From a marine gamma proteobacterium HTCC2080 (lineage in GTDB: Bacteria; Pseudomonadota; Gammaproteobacteria; Pseudomonadales; Halieaceae): DNA of 64,000 nucleotides. Under the pieces are notes generated by a model that saw only the letters and a list, made by a program, of their open reading frames with translations, was not told the DNA's origin and ran no database searches. Shown here piece after piece: positions 1 to 7,799 of this stretch (the stretch's first letter is position 1; each line of letters begins with the position of its first letter). Location: NCBI GenBank assembly GCA_000169115.1, contig AAVV01000014.1, positions 33,481-97,480 on the forward strand, given 5' to 3'. The position numbers and the translations under genes are program-made.

Positions 1-201
1 GGTTTGGCCATCTCCGAGGAAGTCAGCACGCCGAAACGCGGCGGGTGCCCAGCGTCGTGCAGACCAGAAAGGAATGTTGTCGGTTAAATGCGGTAAAGCG
101 TCTAGCTGCACAAAAGGCATGAAGACTTTATAAGAAAACCGGTGTGACCGTGGGGTGTGGCGGCAATGAAATAATGTGCCGCGGTATAGCTTCGAAATCA
201 T
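1..201 (-). CDS. DUF1365 family protein, partial (N-terminus only)
   Basis: An open frame of 67 codons begins with ATG at 201 and runs off the left edge of the window without a stop. Its start overlaps the stop of the FAD oxidoreductase by 4 bp (ATGA), so the two are probably translationally coupled. The translation opens with LYRGTLFHCRHTPRSHRF and continues with YKVFMPFVQLD and FRRADFLGDG. This is the typical opening of DUF1365 proteins (family knowledge). DUF1365 genes commonly sit between an FAD amine-oxidase-like gene and a cyclopropane-fatty-acid synthase-like gene in ChrR-controlled clusters. A cfa-like gene would therefore be expected just outside the window (inference). The biochemical function of DUF1365 is not established. 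Confidence 0.85.
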   Translation of the reverse strand, partial: MISKLYRGTLFHCRHTPRSHRFSYKVFMPFVQLDALPHLTDNIPFWSARRWAPAAFRRADFLGDGQT

Positions 202-1463
202 GCGGCCATTGAGTCCGTCTCAGCCAAGGCTTCTGCGACCCTGAGGCCGCTCACGAGACCATCCTCGTGAAAACCATTTCTCCAGTAAGCTCCGCAAAAC
301 CAGGTGTTGTTGACGCCGTTAATCTCTTCCCAGCGACCTTGAGCTTCTACGCCCGCTACGGTGAATTGGGGGTGGGCGTAGTTGAATCGGCCGAGGATTC
401 GTGCGGGGTTAATAGAATCGGTGTCGTTAAGTGTGACGCAGAATGTCTCAGGCGCTTGAATCCCTTGAAGTATATTCATGTTGTAAGTCACGACTGCACG
501 GTCGTTACCTGGTCGCATACGATAATTCCAGCTCGACCATGTCCTGCGATTGCGGGGGAGCACTCTATCGTCTGTGTGTAAGACAACATCGTTGTCACGG
601 TAGGGAATAGCCCCGAGAATCGCTTTTTCTTTCGCGGAGGGTTCCGCTAGCATAGCGAGCGCCTGGTCAGAATGGGTGGCGATCACTACCTGATCAAATT
701 GGCGTTTAGTGCCGTCTTTAAAGCAAAGCTGCACGCCCCTGCCGGGTAACCGCTCCACCTGTTGAACCGGGTGGTTCAAAAAAATTCTGTCTTCAAAACC
801 AGAGGTTAGCGGTGGAATGTATTCTCGGCTTCCGCCCTCTATAACCCTCCATTGTGGACGGTTGGCGACTTGTAGCAAACCGTGGTTCCGAAAAAACCGA
901 ATGAAGAACTCTACTGGGAAGTCTCTAGCGTCAGAAAAATCAGCCGACCAGATCGCGGAAGTCATGGCCAATAGGTAGTCTTGGCAAAAGGCTTCGCTGT
1001 AACGTCTTCTTTCAAGATAGGAGCCCAGGGTCTCTCCAGTCGCTAAATTTCCCGCGTCCAAATCGGCGACCGACTCTTTGTTGAAGCGTAAAATATCCCT
1101 CACCATGGCCAGAAATCGTGGCGAGAGCAAATTTCGCCGTTGTGCAAACAGCGCGTTGAGATTGTTACCGGCATATTCCAAGCCGGTTGAATCATCTGAC
1201 ACAGAAAAACCCATGGCTGTGGCTCGGGTAGCAACGCCTAGGCTCTCTAAGAGTTCAATAAAATTAGGGTAAGTGTGGTCGTTATAGACGATAAATCCGG
1301 TGTCAATGGCATAACGGCGAGCGCCCAACTTTACGTCGTACGTCGCGGTGTGCCCACCAATACGATCTGCTGCTTCAAAAACAGCCACATTGTGTCTGAG
1401 GGCTGCAAGCCGGTTGGCGCAGCCCAAGCCGGAAATACCCGACCCGATTATTGCAACCTTCAC
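198..1463 (-). CDS. FAD/NAD(P)-binding amine-oxidase-like oxidoreductase
   Basis: This 421-residue protein starts at GTG. Its N-terminal Rossmann motif GSGISGLGCANRL (residues 7-19) is followed by an acidic strand end (FEAADRIGGHT), the FAD-binding signature of the flavin amine oxidase superfamily. A C-terminal second FAD-contact region contains CGAYWRNGFHEDGLVSGLRVAEAL. The length and the 'GFIVYND-TYPNF' region match the oxidoreductase that accompanies DUF1365 and cyclopropane-fatty-acid-synthase genes in proteobacteria. The substrate is unknown; a role in lipid modification during photooxidative stress is inferred from context. It is divergent from the sigma factor gene. A TGATCC box at 1525-1530 (minus strand) with TAGGGT at 1501-1506 is a candidate ECF-type promoter. 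Confidence 0.88.
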   Translation of the reverse strand: MKVAIIGSGISGLGCANRLAALRHNVAVFEAADRIGGHTATYDVKLGARRYAIDTGFIVYNDHTYPNFIELLESLGVATRATAMGFSVSDDSTGLEYAGNNLNALFAQRRNLLSPRFLAMVRDILRFNKESVADLDAGNLATGETLGSYLERRRYSEAFCQDYLLAMTSAIWSADFSDARDFPVEFFIRFFRNHGLLQVANRPQWRVIEGGSREYIPPLTSGFEDRIFLNHPVQQVERLPGRGVQLCFKDGTKRQFDQVVIATHSDQALAMLAEPSAKEKAILGAIPYRDNDVVLHTDDRVLPRNRRTWSSWNYRMRPGNDRAVVTYNMNILQGIQAPETFCVTLNDTDSINPARILGRFNYAHPQFTVAGVEAQGRWEEINGVNNTWFCGAYWRNGFHEDGLVSGLRVAEALAETDSMAA

Positions 1464-1500
1464 CCGCGTGCCACCTGCAATGGTTTATTTTCTCGTTATT

Positions 1501-1530
1501 ACCCTACGTGGTTATAAGGGCTGCGGATCA
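1501..1530 (-). promoter_or_regulatory. Candidate ECF (RpoE/ChrR-type) promoter for the oxidoreductase-DUF1365 operon
   Basis: On the minus strand TGATCC (1530-1525) is followed after 18 bp by TAGGGT (1506-1501). RpoE of Rhodobacter and its ECF11 relatives recognise a TGATCC -35 box with a TAAG-like -10 about 18 bp away (recalled family knowledge). The element lies about 40 bp upstream of the GTG start at 1463. On the plus strand a related TGATCT (1564-1569), again with 18 bp to CAGGGT (1588-1593), points toward the sigma factor gene. The second half of that copy could instead be a Shine-Dalgarno sequence. Confidence 0.5.
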
Positions 1531-1598
1531 GCGTGGTTGTGATGGTGACAGCTTCGTGTATGCTGATCTGCGGACGTTTATAGGTTTCAGGGTGCGGT

Positions 1599-2222
1599 AT
1601 GGTTGAAAACAAGAGCGGTGACGAGTCAAACTCGGGACGTAACTCCGGTAAGTGGGCTGTGCCTACTGGGCGGCGTACTGACGAGTGGAGCGAGTGCTTG
1701 GTGTTAATCGGTAATAGCAACGATCGCGCATCGTTTACCCGGTTTTTCAGGCATTTTGCCCCCCTGATCAAAGCGTTTGCGTTGGCCGGATCGAGTCTGT
1801 CTGCTGCCCATGCCGATGAGCTGGTTCAAGAGGTCATGTTAAAGGTTTGGCAAAAAGCGAGTGGTTTCAACCCAGAAAAAGCCGCTGCCAGCACGTGGAT
1901 CTATACCATTGCTCGAAACTGTCGAACAGACATGTTTCGTCGATTGCAAAAGTTTGACACGCCATTAGCTGCAGACGACCTCAACATTGAGCTCGAAGGT
2001 GAAGAGCCCTTCACTGTCCTGCACACTCGTCGTGGCTCTGATCGCATCAAAGATTTGATGGGGCAGTTACCTCCAGATCAGGCGCAAATTTTGGCCAAGG
2101 TCTATATGGAGGGTAAGTCGCACTCAGAGGCGGCGGCCGAGCTTGACTTGCCTCTGGGCACTGTGAAGTCTCGTGTGAGGCTCGCTATACAAAAACTACA
2201 GGTACAAATGGACAGGCAGTAA
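1599..2222 (+). CDS. rpoE: ECF RNA polymerase sigma factor, RpoE/ECF11-like
   Basis: The protein is 207 residues from the ATG at 1599. Region 2 is visible as FRHFAPLIKAFAL, then ELVQEVMLKVWQKA and STWIYTIARNCRTDMFRR. Region 4 carries the helix-turn-helix LPLGTVKSRVRLAIQKLQ near the C-terminus. Pairing with a ChrR-type anti-sigma gene 88 bp downstream places it in the group that responds to singlet oxygen or related stress (family knowledge). The first 20 residues, rich in Ser, Asn and Gly, have no counterpart in typical family members of about 180-190 residues. A GTG at 1659 would give 187 residues and could be the true start. The divergent oxidoreductase-DUF1365 operon is its likely target. 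Confidence 0.92.
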   Translation: MVENKSGDESNSGRNSGKWAVPTGRRTDEWSECLVLIGNSNDRASFTRFFRHFAPLIKAFALAGSSLSAAHADELVQEVMLKVWQKASGFNPEKAAASTWIYTIARNCRTDMFRRLQKFDTPLAADDLNIELEGEEPFTVLHTRRGSDRIKDLMGQLPPDQAQILAKVYMEGKSHSEAAAELDLPLGTVKSRVRLAIQKLQVQMDRQ

Positions 2223-2310
2223 ACCGATTGCAGAGCTGAGACGTAGGACTCTGAAACAATCAGTAGGTATTCGGGTACTAAAAAGCCCGAGTAGCAAAGG
2301 CAGTTCATTT

Positions 2311-2961
2311 ATGGCAAAACATCACCCTTCTAACGACCTTTTAATGGAATACGCGGCAGGCAGTCTGCCGATAGCGCAGGCCGCTTGCATCTCTGCGCAT
2401 CTATCGTACTGCGACCGGTGTCGTCGCACCTATGACCAGCTGCAGACAGTGGGCGGTACCATGTTGGAACGCCTAGAGCCTGTTCCAGTGTCAGAGACGC
2501 TGCTAGACACCGTACTGGCACGTCTTGAGGATCCTGCTCCGCTGGCCTACAGCGGTCAGACCGAAGCCTCAGAGATACCTGGCCTGCTAGAAAGACTCAT
2601 AAACAAAGATTTTGGCCAGCTGATGTGGAAGCGCGTGACTCGCGCTCTGAGCGTTAGTTACCTATCAACGGGTGACATACAACACGAGTTTGCATTGCTG
2701 CGCATCGCTGCGGGCGGTCGCATTCCAGAGCATACCCATGGCGGCAATGAAATGACGCTGGTGTTGGAAGGCGGGTTTAGCGATGGCAGAGACAGCTACC
2801 ATCCCGGAGATTTTATTTTTCGATCCAGCGATGATACTCACGCACCGGTCGCTCTCGATGGCGAAGACTGCATTTGCTTGACCGTGCTAGACGCTCCTTT
2901 GCGATTTACCAGCTGGCAGCATCGTTGGCTCAATCCGTTCCTTAAACTTCGCGCCGGCTGA
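2311..2961 (+). CDS. chrR: ChrR family zinc-binding anti-sigma factor with cupin domain
   Basis: This 216-residue protein has two zinc sites. In the N-terminal anti-sigma domain the ligands are H5 and the H30-x3-C34-x2-C37 motif. In the C-terminal cupin they are H141, H143 and E147 (HTHGGNE) plus H177 (DDTH). The cupin ligand numbers coincide with those of the characterised Rhodobacter ChrR, and the N-terminal ones are shifted by one. In that system the anti-sigma domain sequesters the sigma factor, and the cupin domain is needed for release under singlet oxygen. Here the same role is inferred for the adjacent sigma factor. The 88-bp gap between the two genes is longer than in tightly coupled sigma/anti-sigma pairs, but both genes face the same way. 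Confidence 0.93.
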   Translation: MAKHHPSNDLLMEYAAGSLPIAQAACISAHLSYCDRCRRTYDQLQTVGGTMLERLEPVPVSETLLDTVLARLEDPAPLAYSGQTEASEIPGLLERLINKDFGQLMWKRVTRALSVSYLSTGDIQHEFALLRIAAGGRIPEHTHGGNEMTLVLEGGFSDGRDSYHPGDFIFRSSDDTHAPVALDGEDCICLTVLDAPLRFTSWQHRWLNPFLKLRAG

Positions 2962-3013
2962 AGATGTACTCGGGCATAGGTCCCGAATTCAGTGCGCCTA
3001 ACTTTCACGGGAC

Positions 3014-3036
3014 GTGAATATTCACATTGTGTACAC
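3014..3036. promoter_or_regulatory. Two perfect palindromes upstream of pntAA
   Basis: GTGAATATTCAC (3014-3025) is a perfect 12-bp palindrome, and GTGTACAC (3029-3036) follows three bases later. They lie 40-60 bp before the pntAA start in an otherwise short intergenic region. Their symmetry suggests a dimeric regulator site, but no regulator can be named from the sequence. Confidence 0.35.
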
Positions 3037-3076
3037 TCCCGCGCCTCAGACATAAAAAATATTAGGTTAAGACACT

Positions 3077-4219
3077 ATGCGACTAGCGATACCCCGTGAG
3101 ACGCACCCCGGTGAAAACCGTGCGTCTGTCACTCCGGAAACGGTAAAGAAACTGGTTCGACTTGGAGCCGATCTAGCGATAGAAACTGGAGCCGGTGCTG
3201 GCGCTGGCTTCAGTGACGAAGCTTACGCGGCAGAAGGCGCCTCAGTGGTCACCGACCGCGATGCCCTCCTTGGCAGCGCCGACATGGTCCTGCGATTGCG
3301 CAAGCCGGAACTGCAGGAGGTCGCGAAGCTCAAGTCCGGATGCATTCACGTTTCTTATTTAGATCCCTTCAACGAGCATGAATTGATTCGCGAGTTTGCG
3401 GCCAAAAGCATTACTGCGGTCAGCATGGAGATGATTCCTCGGTCAACGCGTTCGCAAAAGATGGACGCCCTTAGCTCTCAGGCCAACCTTGCGGGTTATA
3501 TGGCGGTAATGCTCGCTGCGACACGGCTCCCACGAATTTTTCCAATGATGATGACGCCAGCGGGAACGTTGAAACCGTCAAAAGTTTTTATTATCGGCGC
3601 CGGTGTGGCGGGTTTGCAGGCTATAGCAACCGCTAAACGCTTGGGTGCTAGGGTGACCGCTTTTGACACCCGTCCTGTGGTAGCGGAGCAGGTTCAGTCT
3701 TTGGGTGGGAAATTCCTTGAAATTGATCTCGGTGATACCGGACAGACTGCCGATGGCTATGCCCGCGAGCTCACCCCAGAGCAGGTAGAAATTCAGCGAC
3801 AAGCACAAAAAGCGGTGATCGCAGATTCGGATGTGGTGATTACCACCGCGCAGGTTTTCGGCCGTAAACCGCCAGTTCTTGTTACTGCAGATATGGTTGC
3901 TGGAATGGCGTCTGGATCGGTGGTCGTTGATATGGCGGCGGAAACCGGCGGCAACGTTGAAGGCTCGGTGCCGGATGAGGTCGTAAATGTTGGTGGTGTC
4001 ACGATTGTTGGCACGGGTAATTTAGCAAATTTGGTGGCGCGAGACGCAACTCAAATGTATGCCAGCAACATGTTTAATCTAGTGGAAGACACCTGGGACG
4101 AAGAGGCCAAAGCGTTCGTTTTGGACATGGAAAACGACATTCTCCCGGGCTGTGTTATTACTCACGGTGGTGCAGTTGTTCACCCTACCATTAAAGATAT
4201 CCTTGAAGGAGCCAGCTGA
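3077..4219 (+). CDS. pntAA: NAD(P) transhydrogenase subunit alpha, part 1 (domain I)
   Basis: This 380-residue protein corresponds to the soluble NAD(H)-binding domain I of proton-translocating transhydrogenase. The N-terminal half contains REthHPGENRASVTPETVKKL-like alanine-dehydrogenase/PNT sequence. The nucleotide fold is marked by GAGVAGLQAIATAKRLGA at about residues 170-187. In Escherichia coli this domain is fused to membrane helices in a PntA of about 510 residues. Here the protein stops after domain I and the helices come from the next gene, the split arrangement known from Rhodospirillum and many marine bacteria. It forms an operon with pntAB (2-bp gap) and pntB. The complex uses the proton gradient to reduce NADP+ with NADH. 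Confidence 0.96.
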   Translation: MRLAIPRETHPGENRASVTPETVKKLVRLGADLAIETGAGAGAGFSDEAYAAEGASVVTDRDALLGSADMVLRLRKPELQEVAKLKSGCIHVSYLDPFNEHELIREFAAKSITAVSMEMIPRSTRSQKMDALSSQANLAGYMAVMLAATRLPRIFPMMMTPAGTLKPSKVFIIGAGVAGLQAIATAKRLGARVTAFDTRPVVAEQVQSLGGKFLEIDLGDTGQTADGYARELTPEQVEIQRQAQKAVIADSDVVITTAQVFGRKPPVLVTADMVAGMASGSVVVDMAAETGGNVEGSVPDEVVNVGGVTIVGTGNLANLVARDATQMYASNMFNLVEDTWDEEAKAFVLDMENDILPGCVITHGGAVVHPTIKDILEGAS

Positions 4220-4221
4220 TC

Positions 4222-4506
4222 ATGAACGGTGCCGAATATCTTTTGTTTATCCTCATGCTCTCGGTTTTTTTAGGCTTTGAGCTGATCAATAAAGTTCCTG
4301 CAACATTACACACACCACTTATGTCCGGAGCCAATGCTGTCTCGGGCATCACCGCCGTTGGTGCTATTGCATTAGCCGGTAGCGGTGAGGGCGATCTCGC
4401 ACAGTGGTTGGGTGCTGGTGCCGTGGCCTTAGCAAGCATTAACGTGGTGGGTGGTTATTTAGTGACCGACCGCATGCTGGGCTTCTTTAAGAAGCGGGAG
4501 AATTGA
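4222..4506 (+). CDS. pntAB: NAD(P) transhydrogenase subunit alpha, part 2 (membrane helices)
   Basis: This 94-residue, very hydrophobic protein has three membrane segments: residues about 5-18, the Ala/Gly-rich stretch at about 34-55, and about 64-86. The sequence LGFELINKVPATLHTPLMSG is characteristic of the PntAB family and of the C-terminal part of fused PntA. It supplies part of membrane domain II. A ribosome site (GAAGGAG, around 4205) lies within the end of pntAA. The stop is followed two bases later by the preferred pntB start. Confidence 0.95.
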   Translation: MNGAEYLLFILMLSVFLGFELINKVPATLHTPLMSGANAVSGITAVGAIALAGSGEGDLAQWLGAGAVALASINVVGGYLVTDRMLGFFKKREN

Positions 4507-4508
4507 TC

Positions 4509-5870
4509 ATGGATACTTCGCTTGTGACGGGGTTAGGTTACGTTGTTGCTTCCGGACTGTTTATTTTTGGTCTGAAAATGTTGGGTTCTCCGGCAACGGC
4601 GCGCAGGGGCAACATGGTCTCTGCTGCGGGTATGCTGGTGGCCATTGTTGTGGCTCTTCTCGATCAGGGTATTGTTGATTACACATACATCGTTGGCGGT
4701 ATGGTGGTGGGCGGTCTGATTGGCGCGGTCGTCGCGCGCTCGGTTGCCATGACATCAATGCCAGAGATGGTCGCACTCTTCAACGGCTTGGGTGGCTCGG
4801 CATCACTGCTAGTGGGCTGGGCGGCCTTATCCCCCGATTCAGCAACGTTTACGCTGATAACTATCGTTCTATCTATCCTGATTGGTGGCGTCACCTTGAC
4901 GGGCTCGCTCATTGCCTATGGCAAATTGAGCGAAAAGCTGGGCAGCGGCCAGATCGTTTTCCGTGGGCAGCAAATCGTTAACTCTTTAGTGGTGCTTGGT
5001 ATTGTCGCAGGGGCAACTCTGTTCGTAATGGAGCCGACGAATACTACGTATCTTTACGCCGTGATTGGTTTGGCACTGGTGTTTGGCATCATGGTGGTCA
5101 TTCCCATCGGTGGTGCAGACATGCCGGTGGTCATTTCATTGCTTAACTCTTATTCAGGCTTGGCGGCCTGTGCCGCGGGTTTCGCAATTGATAACAACGT
5201 GCTCATTGTGGCCGGATCCTTGGTCGGCGCTTCTGGAATTATCTTGACCCAGATCATGTGTAAAGCGATGAACCGCTCGCTTTCAAACGTGCTGTTTTCC
5301 GGCTTTGCTAGCGTATCTAACGAAGTCACTGAGATTGAGGGCGAAATTAAGCCGATCAGTGCTGACGATGCCTACTACATACTCGAAGCGGCCAGCAGTG
5401 TGGCGATTGTTCCGGGTTATGGTATGGCGGTGGCCCAGGCGCAGCATGTTGTTAAAGAGCTTTCAAACCTTTTGGAGGCCAACGGGGCAGAGGTGGTGTT
5501 TGGCATCCACCCGGTCGCCGGACGTATGCCGGGGCACATGAACGTATTGTTGGCGGAGGCTGATGTGCCTTACGACCAGCTTCTGGAAATGGACGAAGTG
5601 AATCCCCGGATGGATTCAGTAGATGTGGCTATTGTGATTGGCGCTAACGACGTTGTGAACCCGGCAGCAAGAGAGGTGGAGTCTTCACCCATTTACGGTA
5701 TGCCGGTCATCAATGTTGCTGATGCACGTACGGTATTCGTGTTGAAGCGCTCTATGGCTTCGGGTTTTGCGGGCATCGAGAACCCCCTGTTCTACAAAGA
5801 GAACACACGCATGCTGTTCGGTGACGCGAAAGAAAGTTTGGGTAAGCTGGTTTCAGAGCTCAGCAGCTAA
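4509..5870 (+). CDS. pntB: NAD(P) transhydrogenase subunit beta
   Basis: This 453-residue protein has an N-terminal membrane domain of many Gly/Ala-rich helices and a C-terminal NADP(H)-binding domain III. Domain III shows VPGYGMAVAQAQHVVKEL at about residues 304-321, then the GIHPVAGRMPGHMNVLLAEA and VIGANDVVNPAA signatures of the family. I chose ATG at 4509 because GGGAG at 4495-4499 gives good spacing; an in-frame TTG at 4503 would overlap the pntAB stop. It completes the proton-pumping transhydrogenase. A strong hairpin terminator follows. Confidence 0.96.
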   Translation: MDTSLVTGLGYVVASGLFIFGLKMLGSPATARRGNMVSAAGMLVAIVVALLDQGIVDYTYIVGGMVVGGLIGAVVARSVAMTSMPEMVALFNGLGGSASLLVGWAALSPDSATFTLITIVLSILIGGVTLTGSLIAYGKLSEKLGSGQIVFRGQQIVNSLVVLGIVAGATLFVMEPTNTTYLYAVIGLALVFGIMVVIPIGGADMPVVISLLNSYSGLAACAAGFAIDNNVLIVAGSLVGASGIILTQIMCKAMNRSLSNVLFSGFASVSNEVTEIEGEIKPISADDAYYILEAASSVAIVPGYGMAVAQAQHVVKELSNLLEANGAEVVFGIHPVAGRMPGHMNVLLAEADVPYDQLLEMDEVNPRMDSVDVAIVIGANDVVNPAAREVESSPIYGMPVINVADARTVFVLKRSMASGFAGIENPLFYKENTRMLFGDAKESLGKLVSELSS

Positions 5871-5890
5871 ACCCATAAAGACTAGGCCCC

Positions 5891-5922
5891 AAAAAAGCCC
5901 GCTGAGAAGTGGGCTTTTTTTT
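5891..5922 (+). terminator. Rho-independent terminator of the pnt operon
   Basis: The arms AAAAAAGCCC (5891-5900) and GGGCTTTTTT (5911-5920) pair around a 10-nt loop and run into a T tract of eight. It begins 20 bp after the pntB stop. The A-tract on the left arm could also let it serve the convergent ABC transporter gene. Confidence 0.9.
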
Positions 5923-6011
5923 GCACTCCTGTTGCTCTGCTCCCACAACACAGTTGCAGCGCTAAGAGGATTCTGGGGACATTGTCTGAACAATGCCGGG
6001 AGAGAATGGTA

Positions 6012-7799
6012 TTAGCTGCTTTCCTGATCAAACTGCAAGCTAGCAAGTCGGGCATAAAGCGCAGACGTTGATAACAGTTCGTTGTGAGTACCTGTTGCCA
6101 CCACGCGCCCCTGATCTATCACAGCAATTTTATCGGCATTGATAATGGTTGAAAGTCGGTGGGCGATAATAATCGTCGTCCTGTCATGCATGATCTCTGA
6201 CAGAGCCTGCTGAACATAATATTCGCTTTCTGTGTCCAGTGCGCTGGTGGCTTCATCGAGTAATAAAATTTCGGGATTCTTCAAAACGGCTCTTGCGATA
6301 GCAATTCGCTGGCGTTGCCCACCCGACAGCCGAACACCTTGTGCACCGAGTGGACTGTTATAGCCCTCGGGTAATTGCGAGATAAAGTCATGAGCATAAG
6401 CCGTCTGTGCGGCTGACTGAATCTCAGCGTCGGTCGCATCCGGCTTGCCGTATGCAATGTTGTATCGAACGCTACCGCTGAAAAGCACAGGGCTTTGAGG
6501 CACTAAAGCGGCACGCTCGCGCCAAGCTGCGAGGGGAATTTGGCGCAGATCGTGTGCGCCGTAGCTGATTGAGCCCTGCTGTGGATCATAGAAGCGCTGC
6601 AACAGCTCGAAGAGCGTTGACTTTCCTGCCCCCGATTGTCCGACTAGTGCCAGAGACTTTCCCGGTGGTATTGATAGCTCAAAATCTGTGAGCGCGGGTT
6701 GATCAGGCCGGCTGGGGTAGGAAAATGTCACCTGCTTAAAGGTAATCGATGAACGGATTTTGGGATGTTCGGTGCCACTGTCAACGATGACACTGGTTTC
6801 GTTAAGCAACTCCATAAGCCGCTCTGCCGCTCCGGCGGCGCGCTGCAGATCCCCCCAAACTTCTGACAATGTTGCAAAAGCTGCGCCTAGCATGACGGCG
6901 TAGAAAACGAAGGCGCCCATTTCGCCACCAGACATACGCCCTGAAATGACGTCTTGTCCACCGCTCCACATCATGCCCGCCATAGCGGCGACCAAGAGTA
7001 AAATGGCGAAACCTGTGAGAAGGGCACGCTGGCGGATTCTTGCTCGAGCGACATCAAACGCTACGGTGACGTCACGATCGAAGGCGGTCTGCTCCATTGC
7101 TTCTCTATTATAACTTTGCACTATCTTGATCGATTGCAGGATTTCCCCCGCGTGACTTCCCACCTCGGCAATGGTTTGTTGGCTCTTATTTGACAAGTTG
7201 CGAACTCGGCGGCCAAAAAACAAGATGGGTAGCAATGTGAGCGGAACACCCACGAGAATGATGAGGCTTAGCTTTAAATTGGTGATCAGCATAAGCACTA
7301 GTGCACCCACGAGGGACAAGCTATTGCGCGCGGCTAAGCTTACGGAGGAGCCAATAAGCGTCTGCAAGAGTGTGGTGTCGGTTGTCAGTCGGGACATAAT
7401 TTCACCCGACTGATTGGACTCAAAATAACTAGGGTGAAGCCCCACGAGGTTAGAGAACACCGCACTGCGGAGATCGGCACTGACACGTTCTCCCAGCCAA
7501 GAGACCAGGTAAAAGCGGACCATGGCGCCTATGGCCATTGCGGCGCCCACGGCGACGATAAAAATCACCGCCTTTCGTAAACCCTCAGGGTCACCTCCAG
7601 CAAAACCATCATCAATTAATAGCTGCAAACCGTAACCCAGCGACAGCTGCAACATTGAGGTCAAAATCAAGGCCAGACTTGCAGCAACCAGACGCAACTT
7701 GTGTCGCCACAGAAGTCCTAAAAGACCACGCAGTGGAGTAAATCCAGCCGTGCTAACCCCCTCAGAAGCTTCCTGAGGTTTACTCGGGTCATCACTCAT
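6012..7799 (-). CDS. MsbA-like ABC exporter (fused permease and ATPase)
   Basis: This 595-residue half-transporter has an N-terminal six-helix exporter domain (about residues 30-320) and a C-terminal ATPase. The ATPase shows Walker A GQSGAGKST (387-395), signature LSGGQ (491-495), Walker B ILLLDE (511-516) and the H-loop histidine in IIIAHRLST (H547). Such type I exporters work as homodimers and extrude lipids, peptides or drugs; the substrate cannot be read from sequence. It belongs to the group of MsbA relatives found beside the essential msbA in many gammaproteobacteria. The start overlaps the stop of the upstream mechanosensitive channel gene by 4 bp, so the two are probably co-translated. 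Confidence 0.92.
   Translation of the reverse strand: MSDDPSKPQEASEGVSTAGFTPLRGLLGLLWRHKLRLVAASLALILTSMLQLSLGYGLQLLIDDGFAGGDPEGLRKAVIFIVAVGAAMAIGAMVRFYLVSWLGERVSADLRSAVFSNLVGLHPSYFESNQSGEIMSRLTTDTTLLQTLIGSSVSLAARNSLSLVGALVLMLITNLKLSLIILVGVPLTLLPILFFGRRVRNLSNKSQQTIAEVGSHAGEILQSIKIVQSYNREAMEQTAFDRDVTVAFDVARARIRQRALLTGFAILLLVAAMAGMMWSGGQDVISGRMSGGEMGAFVFYAVMLGAAFATLSEVWGDLQRAAGAAERLMELLNETSVIVDSGTEHPKIRSSITFKQVTFSYPSRPDQPALTDFELSIPPGKSLALVGQSGAGKSTLFELLQRFYDPQQGSISYGAHDLRQIPLAAWRERAALVPQSPVLFSGSVRYNIAYGKPDATDAEIQSAAQTAYAHDFISQLPEGYNSPLGAQGVRLSGGQRQRIAIARAVLKNPEILLLDEATSALDTESEYYVQQALSEIMHDRTTIIIAHRLSTIINADKIAVIDQGRVVATGTHNELLSTSALYARLASLQFDQESS

Noticed and set aside
5980..5995. CATTGT-CTGA-ACAATG inverted repeat after the ABC exporter gene
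   Set aside because: Only a 6-bp stem with no T tract on the minus strand; too weak to call a terminator.
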